A stretch of 64,000 nt of DNA from Rhodocyclales bacterium (GCA_026399435.1 JAPLQX010000019.1:179461-243460); one strand, 5' to 3'; numbered from the stretch's first letter, positions 17,292 to 25,969 are shown. The notes: generated from the sequence alone by a model not told the origin. Program-made: numbers and translations.

Positions 17292-17645
17292 TTACCAGGC
17301 TTCCTTCTTCCGCGCGCCGGCGACGATGCGCGCCGGCTTCCTGGCGGCCGGGGCCGTGTCTTTCACCTTGTGTTTCACCGTTCCTGCCGCAGGGGCGGCC
17401 CTGGCTATCGCCATGCTTGCGGTTTTGGCAGCCGCCTGGTCCAGTGAGATTTCGACATCCAGCAGGCGCAGCACCGTGAATAGCCTTTCCAGCGTGGCCG
17501 TCGCCGGATTGGCCTCGAACCATGCATAGCTTTGCTGGGTGATGCCCAGCCTTTCGGCCATGGCGGCCTGGGTCAGCCCCCGTTGCTTGCGAAACCCCTT
17601 GATGACCAGCGGGAGCTGGCCGAGCGTCTTGATGGGATAGTTCAT
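17292..17645 (-). CDS. hipB: HipB-like antitoxin, XRE-family DNA-binding protein
   Basis: 117 residues from ATG 17645 with GGAGG 5 bases upstream. The HTH_3 domain covers about residues 10-65 (IKGFRKQRGLTQAAMAERLG then ITQQSYAWFEANPATATLER). The Ala/Lys-rich tail (KHKVKDTAPAARKPARIV, KKEAW) is longer than in classic HipB (88 residues) and may serve in HipA binding or proteolytic turnover. It lies directly upstream of hipA and behind three evenly spaced palindromes. Confidence 0.88.
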   Translation of the reverse strand: MNYPIKTLGQLPLVIKGFRKQRGLTQAAMAERLGITQQSYAWFEANPATATLERLFTVLRLLDVEISLDQAAAKTASMAIARAAPAAGTVKHKVKDTAPAARKPARIVAGARKKEAW

Positions 17646-17687
17646 TCCTGCCTCCGTTCCCGATCCTGTCGCGATACAAAGCAAAGG

Positions 17688-17760
17688 CTGTAAATGGCAT
17701 TAACAGCCCGACGTGTGTATATTACATTTACAGAGCAGCATCTGTAAAGGCAATTCACAG
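17688..17760. promoter_or_regulatory. Three 19-bp hip operators at exact 27-bp spacing
   Basis: O1 CTGTAAATGGCATTAACAG (17688-17706), O2 GTGTATATTACATTTACAG (17715-17733, best read on the minus strand) and O3 CTGTAAAGGCAATTCACAG (17742-17760) share the form CTGTAAA-N5-TTnACAG. Their starts are 27 bp apart with 8-bp spacers. They cover the promoter region of hipBA and are the expected HipB sites for cooperative autorepression. Confidence 0.8.
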
Positions 17761-17849
17761 TCCCCGCTTTGAGCTTTCGCTCGGCGGTTTCAAGTCCGAA
17801 GTGCAACGAGTTGCTAGCTGATCAGCGATTCTCCGGGCGCCGCGCACAA

Positions 17850-17872
17850 GAGTCGGCGCTGGCGACACGGCG
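17850..17872 (+). repeat. 23-bp inverted repeat, left copy
   Basis: These 23 bases (GAGTCGGCGCTGG then CGACACGGCG) recur as a perfect reverse complement at 24601-24623. Together the copies bracket the GMC-TRAP-CBS-IclR cluster. The remaining part of the 140-bp gap between the hip operators and the IclR stop shows no gene. Confidence 0.75.
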
Positions 17873-17901
17873 GCATGCGCCGCCGGCTGGCCTTGCCGCG
17901 A

Positions 17902-18756
17902 TCAGTCCTTCGGCGGCGACAGTATCTGCGCCATCGCATCGGCCGCCTCGCGCAATTCGGGAACGCAGGTCAGCAGTTCGTCCAGCGAGCGGCGCGGCGT
18001 CGGCGCGTGGCAGGCGACGGCCGCCACCAGCTTGTCGTCGTTGCCGCGTACCGGTACCGCGACGGCGACCATGCCATGCACGAATTCCTCGTTGTCTATG
18101 CCCACCCCGCGCCGGGCGATCCGCTCCAGTTCCGCTTCGAGCTCGCGGCGGTCGGTGATCGTGCGCGGCGAATGCCGGGTCAATTGCAACTGATCGAGGA
18201 TGCTGCGCCGCTCCAGCAGCGGCATAGCCGCGAGAAACAGCTTGCCGCTGGCCGTGCAGTGCATCGGCACCCAGGTGCCGGGTTCCAGATGCGCGCGCAG
18301 GGGTGCCGTAGTCTCTATGCGCTCCAGATAGAGCACACGCCCGCCATCGGGTACGGTCAGGTTGCAGGTCTCGCCCAGCGAGCGGACCAGATTCCTCAGC
18401 ACGGCCCGGCACTCGCGCCGGATGTTGGAGCCGCGCAGCACCCGGAGGGCGAGGGTCGTCGACCGGGTGCCGGGGACATAGCCGCGCTCGGCCGGCATGT
18501 ATAGCAGATAGCCGCGCATCTCCATCGACCGCAGCAGGCGCATCAGGGTGCTTTTCGGCACCCGCATCATGTGGGCCAACTGAGCCAGGGTCAGCGGCTG
18601 GGATGATTCGCTGAGGATTTCGAGTATGGTCAGCGGTCGCAGGCGCCTGATGTCCTCGCTCGAATCCGCATCATGGGCTGTCTGCTCTTCATTCGCCCCG
18701 GGCTCGACCCAGGCCGCAGTGTGGTATTGACCCGTCTGGGCCTGTTTTTGTTTGAT
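17902..18756 (-). CDS. IclR-family regulator of the GMC/TRAP cluster (IseR-like), with a non-AUG start
   Basis: The C-terminal effector domain is complete (CNLTVPDGGRVLYLERIE, MHCTASGKLFLAAMP). The first in-frame ATG (18579) would cut off half of the winged helix, which continues upstream in the same frame (LRPLTILEILSESSQPLTLA to KSTLMRLL). The frame is open back to a TGA. In it, AGAGGAG (18764-18770) stands 7 bases before an ATC codon at 18754-18756, giving 284 residues. AUC is a rare start, so this is either weak non-canonical initiation, a mutated start or initiation from CTG 18772-18774. The gene closes the cluster for a predicted isethionate dehydrogenase and TRAP transporter, so it is a candidate regulator of isethionate use. 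Confidence 0.7.
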   Translation of the reverse strand: MKQKQAQTGQYHTAAWVEPGANEEQTAHDADSSEDIRRLRPLTILEILSESSQPLTLAQLAHMMRVPKSTLMRLLRSMEMRGYLLYMPAERGYVPGTRSTTLALRVLRGSNIRRECRAVLRNLVRSLGETCNLTVPDGGRVLYLERIETTAPLRAHLEPGTWVPMHCTASGKLFLAAMPLLERRSILDQLQLTRHSPRTITDRRELEAELERIARRGVGIDNEEFVHGMVAVAVPVRGNDDKLVAAVACHAPTPRRSLDELLTCVPELREAADAMAQILSPPKD

Positions 18757-18786
18757 GTTCCCGCTCCTCTGCAGATTCTTTCGGGG

Positions 18787-18806
18787 CGACCGGTCTGCGC
18801 CGGTCG
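18787..18806. other. Hairpin between CBS-BON gene and IclR gene
   Basis: CGACCGG-TCTGCG-CCGGTCG forms a perfect 7-bp stem with a 6-base loop just upstream of the IclR ribosome-binding site. There is no T-run. It may affect read-through or translation of the regulator. Confidence 0.35.
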
Positions 18807-18882
18807 ATGGTCAGGTAGGTCGAAGCATATTCCAGATTGCTGCTCGAACTTGCCCATTGAATCCGGCGGCCGGTGTTCCAGG

Positions 18883-19551
18883 TTAGGCTCTGCGGATCAG
18901 GTGGTTTTCCAGTCGAACGACGCCAACGGTGGCCTCGGCCGCGGCACGTGCCGCCTCGATCTGCAATTCGGAGTCGACCACCCCCCAAAGCTCCACTGCG
19001 CCGTCGGTGACCGTGACGTTGACCAGATGCATCGGAAGCTCGGCTTCATTCAGCGCCTTCAGCAGCAAGGTGCGCAGCGCCGAGTCTTCGACGCGGACAC
19101 CGGTCGGCTTTTGCCAGGTCGCCACGCCGCGCAGCAGGTTGGCACGGCTGACGATGCCGACCAATTTGCCGTTCTCGATCACCGGCACGCGCTTGATGTG
19201 ATACTTCTCGAGCATGGCGGCGATTTCGGTAAGCGGAGTGTCGGGCGCGACGGTAATCACGTCCCTGGTCATCACATCCCGTGCACGTCGGCCGACTTCC
19301 CGCAAATAGCGTTCCGACGGCTCTTGGGGCGTGGCGAGCAGGCGCAGCCACCATGACGGGCGGCGGCGTGTTTCCGCTTCGGCGCGGTGCAGGAGATCCC
19401 CTTCGCTGACGATGCCAATCAAATTGCCATCCTCGGCGATCACGGGAACTGCGCTGATATGGGCGTCGAGCAGGGTTCGGGCGATCTCCCCCACATCCGT
19501 ATCGGGTGTCACGGTGAGGATCGCCGTTGTCATGACGTCTTTGGCTAGCAT
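18883..19551 (-). CDS. Tandem CBS-domain protein with C-terminal BON domain
   Basis: 222 residues. CBS 1 (DVMTTAILTVTPDTDVGEIA, GNLIGIVSEGDLLHR) and CBS 2 (DVMTRDVITVAPDTPLTEIA, KLVGIVSRANLLRG) form a Bateman module that usually binds adenine nucleotides. A BON domain (LLKALNEAELPMHLVNVTVT then GAVELWGVVDS) follows at about residues 155-220. No catalytic part is present. It is 37 bp behind the TRAP large subunit and on the same strand, which suggests co-expression, perhaps sensing energy charge for the transport cluster. The function is inferred from domains only. Confidence 0.82.
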   Translation of the reverse strand: MLAKDVMTTAILTVTPDTDVGEIARTLLDAHISAVPVIAEDGNLIGIVSEGDLLHRAEAETRRRPSWWLRLLATPQEPSERYLREVGRRARDVMTRDVITVAPDTPLTEIAAMLEKYHIKRVPVIENGKLVGIVSRANLLRGVATWQKPTGVRVEDSALRTLLLKALNEAELPMHLVNVTVTDGAVELWGVVDSELQIEAARAAAEATVGVVRLENHLIRRA

Positions 19552-19588
19552 GATGGATTCTCTCCAGTTTTCGGTGGCATGGTGCCGT

Positions 19589-20899
19589 TCAATTGTGGGT
19601 GACCATCCAGGTCGCCAATTGCGGGAACATCATTACCAGGCCGACCCCGACGAGTTGCAGGATCATGAACTGGAACATGCCGGCGTAGATATCCTTGAGT
19701 TCCCATTGCGGCACCACGCCCTTCAGGAAATAGGCGGACAGGGCCACCGGCGGTGATAGCCATGCGGTCTGTAGCGTCATCGCGACCAGGGTGCAGAACC
19801 AGATCAGGTCGATGTTCAGCGCCTGGACGATAGGCAGCACGATCGGCACCACGATGAGCACGATGGGTACCCATTCGAGAGGCCAGCCAAGGACGAAGAT
19901 CAGTCCCAGGATCACGATCAGCATCAGCGTCGGCGGCAAGGCCAGGCTGGTCAGCAAGCCGGCAAGATACTCGGCGCTGCCCAGGCGGGAGAACACGGCG
20001 CCGAACAGATTCGATGCGGTCACCAGCATCAGGATCATGCTCGATACCTCGAGCGTCTGGAAGGCCGAGCGGCGAATCTTCGCCATGGTCATGCGCCGGC
20101 TCAGCAGCGTCAGGATGAACACGGCGGCGCAACCCACCGCGCCGGCATCGGTGGGTGTGGCGATGCCCATCAGGATCACGCCCAGCGTGGCGATGATCAC
20201 CACGATCACCGGGACGACGCCGATCACCAGGTCCTTCACCACCGCCATCATGGAGGTCGCGCGCATTTCCGGTGGCAGCTCGGGGCCGAGCGCCGGATTC
20301 AGCCAGCAACGCACCAGGCACCAGACGGTGAAGATGGTGGAAAGCAGCAAACCCGGGAGCACCGCCGCGGCGAACAGGTCGGTCGCCGGCACCCCCACCA
20401 CAGGCCCCATGACGATCAGCATTACCGAGGGCGGGATCAGGATGCCCAGCGTGCCGCCGGCGGCGATCGCCCCGGCACTCATCTTGGTGTCGTAGCCGCT
20501 CTTGATCATCGCCGGCCCGGCCATGACGCCGAGCAGGGTCACCGAGGAACCGACAATGCCGGTGGCCGCCGCAAAGATCGTCGCGGTGATCAGCACTGCC
20601 AGGTAGAGGGAGCCGCGGAGGCCGGCCAGCAATTGCTGGATGCCGGTAAACATGCGCTCCATCAGGCCCGACTGTTCGAGCAGAAAACCCATGAACAGGA
20701 AGAAGGGAATCGAGGCCAGCACGGTGTCCTTCATCACCGAGAAGGTCTGCAGCACCGCGAGATCGAACACCATCGGCCCGTACGCGACGAAGCCGGTGCC
20801 GAGCGCCACGGCGCCCAGCGTGAAGGCGATCGGGAAGCCGATGAAAATGATGCCGAACAGGGCCACCAGGGCAAGCAGCCCGAAAAGTTCGTTGCTCAT
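19589..20899 (-). CDS. dctM: TRAP transporter large permease DctM, candidate isethionate importer subunit
   Basis: 436 residues from ATG 20899 (MSNELFGLLALVALFGIIFI), overlapping the small subunit gene by four bases (ATGA). It has about 12 hydrophobic segments typical of DctM (IGFPIAFTLGAVALGTGF, ATGIVGSSVTLLGVMAGPAM, SAGAIAAGGTLGILIPPSVM). TRAP large permeases use a sodium gradient to move an organic acid delivered by DctP. The neighbouring GMC dehydrogenase and nearby xsc point to isethionate, for which TRAP systems (IseKLM) are known. Confidence 0.85.
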   Translation of the reverse strand: MSNELFGLLALVALFGIIFIGFPIAFTLGAVALGTGFVAYGPMVFDLAVLQTFSVMKDTVLASIPFFLFMGFLLEQSGLMERMFTGIQQLLAGLRGSLYLAVLITATIFAAATGIVGSSVTLLGVMAGPAMIKSGYDTKMSAGAIAAGGTLGILIPPSVMLIVMGPVVGVPATDLFAAAVLPGLLLSTIFTVWCLVRCWLNPALGPELPPEMRATSMMAVVKDLVIGVVPVIVVIIATLGVILMGIATPTDAGAVGCAAVFILTLLSRRMTMAKIRRSAFQTLEVSSMILMLVTASNLFGAVFSRLGSAEYLAGLLTSLALPPTLMLIVILGLIFVLGWPLEWVPIVLIVVPIVLPIVQALNIDLIWFCTLVAMTLQTAWLSPPVALSAYFLKGVVPQWELKDIYAGMFQFMILQLVGVGLVMMFPQLATWMVTHN

Positions 20900-21462
20900 G
20901 TGGCCTCCCTGCCGAGGCCGGTCTGTCCTGCGCCTTCCGGCCAGCGCCCGTTTATCGCGGCATCGAGACTCTTGCAGAATTCGGAAACTCCCTGGATCGC
21001 CAGCAGCAATCCAGTCAATGGCATCGCGGCCTTGAAGGGCCAGGTGATCGGCATCCAGGGGCTGCTGACGAAGCGTTCGCCCGTCATGAAGGCCTTGGCG
21101 AAGTAATCCCAGCCGTACCACAGAAATATCGCGGCGAAGGGCATGAACATCACGATGTAACAAAGCGCATCGACGATACCCTGGGTGCGCGGCGACCATT
21201 CGCCATAGAGCGAGTCGGTGCGGATGTGTCCCTTGCGTTGCAGCGTGTAGGCCGACCCGAGCATGAAGAAGGAGCCATAGAGCATGAAGGTCATGTCGTA
21301 TGCCCACAGCGTCGGGGAATCGAATACGTAGCGCGCCACGACCTCGTATACGAGCGACAACACCATGGGGATGATCAGCCAGGCGGTCAGCTTGCCGGAC
21401 CAGATGGCGACGGGATCGAGCGCATGCGCGATCCGCAGCAGTTTTGAGGGATGTCCGGTCAT
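20896..21462 (-). CDS. dctQ: TRAP transporter small permease DctQ
   Basis: 188 residues from ATG 21462 with ACAGGA upstream. A 17-residue longer form is less likely. It has four membrane helices (LTAWLIIPMVLSLVYEVVAR, MTFMLYGSFFMLGSAYTL, IVDALCYIVMFMPFAAIFLW and a last one at PLTGLLLAIQGVSEF). The short motif RKGHIRTD after helix 2 is typical of DctQ. It couples DctP and DctM and is translationally linked to dctM. Confidence 0.83.
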   Translation of the reverse strand: MTGHPSKLLRIAHALDPVAIWSGKLTAWLIIPMVLSLVYEVVARYVFDSPTLWAYDMTFMLYGSFFMLGSAYTLQRKGHIRTDSLYGEWSPRTQGIVDALCYIVMFMPFAAIFLWYGWDYFAKAFMTGERFVSSPWMPITWPFKAAMPLTGLLLAIQGVSEFCKSLDAAINGRWPEGAGQTGLGREAT

Positions 21463-21549
21463 AAGTCCTGTATCCGAGAGTAATCCAGCAGGTTGAATGC
21501 GGTGCACGGCCATGACCGTGCACCGCTCAGATCGCGCTTCGTGGCGAGC

Positions 21550-22662
21550 TTATTTGGTGCCTAGCGCTTCGGCGCCAAGGCTGTAATACAGCCCGTTGAT
21601 CTTGGTCCAGTAGGGCACCACGATCTTGGCATAGGCGCGTTGCGATTCCAGAACTTCCTTGAACAAGGGATTGCGTGCCGCCTCGCGGTCATACACCACA
21701 TTGGTTGCCTTGAGGAAGGCCGAGAAGAACTCCTTCGGCGTGTCATGCACGATGACCTTGTGATCCTTCTGCAGCTTTTCCAGCGCCTTTGCATTGCGAT
21801 CCACGTTGAAGGCATAGGTTTCCGTGATGGTCGCCATCACAGCGCCCTCGATCACCGCCTTCAGGTCTGCCGGCAGCTTGTTCCAGACGGTCTTGTTGAT
21901 CAGTATCTCGCCGACGTCCGACGACTGGTGCATGCCCTGCAGGTAGTAGTGCTTGAACACATTGTGGAAGCCGAGGATCATGTCGTCGGCCGGGCCGATC
22001 CATTCCGCCGCGTCGATGACGCCGCGCTGTGCGGCCGGAACGATCTCGCCGCCCGGCATGGCGACGGCGTTGATCCCCATTTCCTTGAAAATCTCTCCCG
22101 TCAATCCGGGGGGCGAGCGGTATTTCATCTTCTTCATGTCGGCGATCGAACTGATCGGCGTCTTGAACCAGCCGAACGGATCCGGGCCCATCGGTTGCAT
22201 CATGAAGGGCTTGATGTTCATCTTCAGGCCGCTCTCATACAGCTTCTCGTAGAGCGCATTGCCGCCCCCCTGCGACAGCCAGGCCATATGCGATATCTGG
22301 TCCATGCCGGTGCCGGCGCCTGCGGCCGGATTCGAGAACAGGGCGGCCGCGCTGTTCTTGCCCGACCAATAGTGCGTCCAGGCAAAACCGCCATCGACCA
22401 CGCCCTTGTCTACCGCGTCGAGGATCTCGAAGGCATTGACCACCGCGCCGTCAGGCAGGATGTCCATCTTGATGCGGCCGTTGGACATCTTGTCCACGCG
22501 GTCGGCAAAGCGCTTCATCAGGTCGAAGTAGATGCTCGCGGTCGGAACCGCTGTCTGGATTTTCATCCGCGTCACTTGCTGGGCCTGCGCCATGCCGCCG
22601 GCGGCGACCAGCATTGCCGCGACGGCCCCCACCAAGAGTTTCCGTATCAAAGTCGCCATCAT
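21550..22662 (-). CDS. dctP: TRAP transporter periplasmic binding protein DctP
   Basis: 370 residues. GGAGGAGG directly precedes twin ATG codons (22662 and 22659), and a signal peptide follows (LLVGAVAAMLVAAGGMAQA). The mature domain has DctP hallmarks: TAVPTASIYFDLMKRFADRV, the segment WFKTPISSIADMKKMKYRSP that leads to the carboxylate-binding arginine (Arg in KYRSP), and GGEIVPAAQRGVIDAAEW. The family arginine bridges a ligand carboxylate or sulfonate. It delivers the cargo to DctQM. Ligand identity (isethionate) is inferred from the cluster. Confidence 0.85.
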   Translation of the reverse strand: MMATLIRKLLVGAVAAMLVAAGGMAQAQQVTRMKIQTAVPTASIYFDLMKRFADRVDKMSNGRIKMDILPDGAVVNAFEILDAVDKGVVDGGFAWTHYWSGKNSAAALFSNPAAGAGTGMDQISHMAWLSQGGGNALYEKLYESGLKMNIKPFMMQPMGPDPFGWFKTPISSIADMKKMKYRSPPGLTGEIFKEMGINAVAMPGGEIVPAAQRGVIDAAEWIGPADDMILGFHNVFKHYYLQGMHQSSDVGEILINKTVWNKLPADLKAVIEGAVMATITETYAFNVDRNAKALEKLQKDHKVIVHDTPKEFFSAFLKATNVVYDREAARNPLFKEVLESQRAYAKIVVPYWTKINGLYYSLGAEALGTK

Positions 22663-22731
22663 TGCCTCCTCCGTTATGTAATTAAAACCGGAACCCCAGA
22701 CCCGTCGGGTCATGACGGCTCCACTATTGCC

Positions 22732-24342
22732 TTATGGGCAATTCCTTGCTGCAGCATCTTCACGAATCATGTCGGCGGCCTTTTCGGCGATCATTATGGT
22801 GGGCGCGTTGGTGTTGCCCGAGACGATCTCCGGCATGATGGAAGCATCCACCACGCGCAGCCCGAAAATGCCGTGCACCTTGAGGCGCTCATCGACCACC
22901 GCCAGCGGATCATTGCCCATCTTGCAGGTGCCCGCCGGGTGATAGATGGTTTGGCTGTAGCGTCTTGCGGCATCCAGCAATTCCTCGTCCGTCTGGAACT
23001 GGGCGCCCGGAACAAATTCGGAAAGAATGTGCGGAGCAAGAGCGGGCGCTTGTGCAATACGGCGGGCCAGCTTGATGCCACCGATCACCACCGGAAAATC
23101 CCGTTCATCCGACAGGTAATTCGGCTGGATCGCGGGATACACCACGACATTCGCCGACCGAATCTGAATGCGTCCCCGACTGAAGGGACGCAACTGGCAG
23201 ACCGAGGAGGTAAAAGCGGAAAACCGATGCGCTCCTTCACCCGGCTTGTCGGCGCTCAAGGGCTGCATATGGAACTGGATGTCCGGCCGGGTCACACTCG
23301 GGCCGGAGCGCGTAAAGATGGCGACCTGGCTCGCTGCCAGCGTCAGCGGACCGGTACGCGACAACACGTACTGCATCCCGATCCACAACTTGTTGAGCGG
23401 ATTATTGACCTCGTCGTTCAAGGTGCGCTCGCGGGTCTTGAAGACCAGTCTCACCTGTAGATGATCCTGGAGATTTTCTCCGACGCCCGGCAGGTCCAGC
23501 ACTACCGGCACGCCTACGCGCCACAGAAGATCGGCGGGGCCGACGCCTGAACATTGCAGAATCTGGGGCGAACCGATTGCGCCGGCCGACAGTATCACTT
23601 CCGCTTTCGCCGTCGCCTGCCGCAGTTGCCCGCGCTGCATGAATTCGACACCGACGGCACGCCTGCCGTCGAACAGCACCCGTGTGGTCTGCGCACGGGT
23701 TTCAACCGTCAGATTCGGGCGTCGCCGTGCCGGCTTCAGGAAGCCCTTGGCCGTACTCCAGCGGAAGCCCCGGTGGGCGGTTTGCTGGAAATAGCTCACT
23801 CCTTCCTGTTCGGCGCCATTCGGATCATCGTTGAAGGGAATGCCGAGTTCCATGGCTGCCTTGACGAAGTGATCGGCAATCGGGCGGTTCAGCCGAAGAT
23901 CCGAAACCTTCTGTGGCCCGCCGATTCCGTGATACTCATTGGCCCCGCGCTCCTGATCTTCCGACTTCCTGAAATAGGGCAGCACATCGTCGTAACTCCA
24001 GCCCTTGTTTCCCAACCCCGCCCAGCGATCGTAGTCGGCCCGCTGGCCGCGGATGTACAGCAAGCCGTTGAGGGAACTGGATCCGCCCAGCACCTTGCCC
24101 CGCGGCCACTGAAGCTGACGATTGGCGATGCCCGGATCCGGCTCGGTGACATAGCACCAGTCCAGCTTCGGGTCATGCATCGTCTTGAAGTAGCCCACCG
24201 GAACATGGATCCAGGGATTCCAGTCTTCACCACCGGCCTCGAGGAGCAGAACATGATTTCGAGGGTCCTCCGACAACCGATTAGCGAGGACACAGCCTGC
24301 TGATCCGGCGCCGACTACGATGTAGTCGAAATCGAAGGACAT
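22732..24342 (-). CDS. GMC-family FAD-dependent alcohol dehydrogenase, candidate isethionate dehydrogenase (IseJ-like)
   Basis: 536 residues, full length. The FAD motif is [18 protein letters not shown] at residue 8. GMC signature 1 is [18 protein letters not shown] (about 85), signature 2 is [20 protein letters not shown] (about 255), and the C-terminal active-site His and Asn are in [10 protein letters not shown] and [19 protein letters not shown]. It resembles choline dehydrogenase but has no signal peptide. GMC enzymes oxidise an alcohol to an aldehyde. Isethionate dehydrogenase IseJ of Cupriavidus belongs to this family and feeds sulfoacetaldehyde to Xsc. With a TRAP importer, an IclR gene and xsc close by, that role is the best reading. 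Choline or another alcohol remains possible. Confidence 0.68.
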   Translation of the reverse strand: MSFDFDYIVVGAGSAGCVLANRLSEDPRNHVLLLEAGGEDWNPWIHVPVGYFKTMHDPKLDWCYVTEPDPGIANRQLQWPRGKVLGGSSSLNGLLYIRGQRADYDRWAGLGNKGWSYDDVLPYFRKSEDQERGANEYHGIGGPQKVSDLRLNRPIADHFVKAAMELGIPFNDDPNGAEQEGVSYFQQTAHRGFRWSTAKGFLKPARRRPNLTVETRAQTTRVLFDGRRAVGVEFMQRGQLRQATAKAEVILSAGAIGSPQILQCSGVGPADLLWRVGVPVVLDLPGVGENLQDHLQVRLVFKTRERTLNDEVNNPLNKLWIGMQYVLSRTGPLTLAASQVAIFTRSGPSVTRPDIQFHMQPLSADKPGEGAHRFSAFTSSVCQLRPFSRGRIQIRSANVVVYPAIQPNYLSDERDFPVVIGGIKLARRIAQAPALAPHILSEFVPGAQFQTDEELLDAARRYSQTIYHPAGTCKMGNDPLAVVDERLKVHGIFGLRVVDASIMPEIVSGNTNAPTIMIAEKAADMIREDAAARNCP

Positions 24343-24396
24343 TTCGTGCGTTCTCCTCTTTGTACGGTTCCGTTGAGCCGAACCATCTTATGAATA

Positions 24397-24413
24397 TGGA
24401 ACGATATGTTTCA
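24397..24413. promoter_or_regulatory. Palindrome upstream of the GMC gene, candidate IclR site
   Basis: TGGAACGATATGTTTCA (TGGAAC, N5, GTTTCA) is a dyad with one mismatch, 55 bp before the GMC start codon. It resembles the xsc operator region, which contains ATATGGAA followed by GTTTCAA. The 320-bp gap from 24343 to 24664 otherwise holds only the right copy of the 23-bp inverted repeat. Confidence 0.45.
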
Positions 24414-24600
24414 ATAGTGCAGAACTGAACTATCTTCAACATCGGTCTCTGCTGCAAGAAAAATCGATAGGCAAGCGGGTAAATGAAACGGAATCCGAAT
24501 CTATGACGTCAAAATCGTGATTGACCTTGCTTGCGGCAGAGGTTTTCGACGGCGCGTACAGGCCGACCGATTGCCCGGCATCGCGCAATGACAGCTGTTT

Positions 24601-24623
24601 CGCCGTGTCGCCAGCGCCGACTC
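24601..24623 (-). repeat. 23-bp inverted repeat, right copy
   Basis: Exact reverse complement of 17850-17872. It sits outside the GMC gene start, 42 bp before the aminopeptidase gene. Homology continues imperfectly for a few bases (CAAGAG with a 3-bp insertion). Confidence 0.75.
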
Positions 24624-24664
24624 CTCTTGTATGCTTCGACTTTTCACCCATTCCCGCACCCGCC

Positions 24665-25969
24665 ATGCCCCTGACCGCCCAAGCCCGCAAGACTGCACAA
24701 GAACTGATCGCCTTCATCGACGCCAGCCCCAGCCCCTGGCACGCGGTGGTGAGTGTCGAGGAGCGCCTGCTGGCGCGGGGCTTCACCCGGCTGGAGGAGG
24801 GCGAGCGCTGGCAGCTTGCGCCGGGCGGGCGTTACTACACGGTGCGCGGTGGCGCGTCGCTGATTGCCTTCGTGATGGGCAGCCGGCCGCTGGCGGAAAC
24901 CGGTTTTCGCATCGTCGGCGCCCATACCGATTCACCGGGGCTGCGCCTCAAGCCGCGGGCGGCCATCGCCGGCGACGGCTTGCTGCGCCTGGGGGTGGAG
25001 GTGTATGGCGGGCCGATACTGGCCACCTTTACCGACCGCGACCTGAGCCTCGCCGGGCGCGTCGTGATGCGCACGGCGGCGGGGCCGCAGACGCGGCTGC
25101 TGCGCTTCGAGCAGCCGCTGGTGCGGCTGCCCAACCTGGCGATCCACATGAATCGCGAGGTGAATGAGCAGGGCCTGAAGCTCAACAAGCAGACCGAGCT
25201 GCCGCTGATCCTCGGCCAGTTGGGCGAAGAGGAAGATGCCGAAGCCCGCCTGCGCAAGCTGCTGGCGGACGCGGTGCAGGGAGAGGCGTCCGATCTGCTG
25301 AGCTGGGAGCTGGCGGTCTATGACGTGCAGAAGGGCTGCCTGTGGGGCGCGGACGAGGAGTTCATCGCCGACAGCCAGTTGGACAACCTGGCGTCCTGCC
25401 ATGCGGCGATCGCCGCGCTGATGGCGGCCGAGCAGCCGACGTCGACCTGCGTGGCGGCCCTGTTCGACCACGAGGAGGTCGGCAGCGAGAGCGCCGCCGG
25501 GGCCGGCGGCAGCTTCGTCACCGACGTGCTGGCGCGCATCGGCCTGCAGGCGGGCCTCGACGGCGAGGACAGTCTTCGCGCGATGGCCCGGAGCTTCTTC
25601 ATCAGCGCCGACATGGCGCATGCCTGGCAGCCGAATTTCCCCGCTGCCTACGAGCCCGACCACAAGGTGATGATGAACGGCGGGCCGGTGATCAAGACCA
25701 ACGCCAGCCAGCGTTACAGTACCCAGGCGGAGACGGCGGCGCGCTTCATGGGCCTGTGCGAGCAGGCCGGCGTGCCTTGCCAGCAGTACGCGCATCGCAC
25801 CGACCTGGGCTGCGGCAGCACCATCGGTCCGATCGTCGCCGCACGCCTGGGCATCGCCAGCGTGGATGTCGGCTCGCCCATGTGGGCGATGCACAGCGCC
25901 CGCGAGAGCGCCGGTGCGCATGATCAGGCCTGCATGATCGCCGCGCTGACGGCGGCATTTGGCAGCTGA
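24665..25969 (+). CDS. apeB: M18-family aspartyl aminopeptidase
   Basis: 434 residues from ATG 24665 (MPLTAQARKTAQELIAFIDA). The frame extends further upstream but without homology. Zinc-ligand motifs of M18 enzymes are visible: VGAHTDSPGLRLKP (His and Asp), FDHEEVGS (catalytic Glu) and the late His in MHSARESAGAHDQ. The conserved patch SRSFF is represented by RSFFISADMAHAW. M18 enzymes are dodecameric cytosolic metallopeptidases that remove N-terminal acidic residues. It appears unrelated to the sulfonate genes and begins a housekeeping-like stretch. Confidence 0.9.
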   Translation: MPLTAQARKTAQELIAFIDASPSPWHAVVSVEERLLARGFTRLEEGERWQLAPGGRYYTVRGGASLIAFVMGSRPLAETGFRIVGAHTDSPGLRLKPRAAIAGDGLLRLGVEVYGGPILATFTDRDLSLAGRVVMRTAAGPQTRLLRFEQPLVRLPNLAIHMNREVNEQGLKLNKQTELPLILGQLGEEEDAEARLRKLLADAVQGEASDLLSWELAVYDVQKGCLWGADEEFIADSQLDNLASCHAAIAALMAAEQPTSTCVAALFDHEEVGSESAAGAGGSFVTDVLARIGLQAGLDGEDSLRAMARSFFISADMAHAWQPNFPAAYEPDHKVMMNGGPVIKTNASQRYSTQAETAARFMGLCEQAGVPCQQYAHRTDLGCGSTIGPIVAARLGIASVDVGSPMWAMHSARESAGAHDQACMIAALTAAFGS

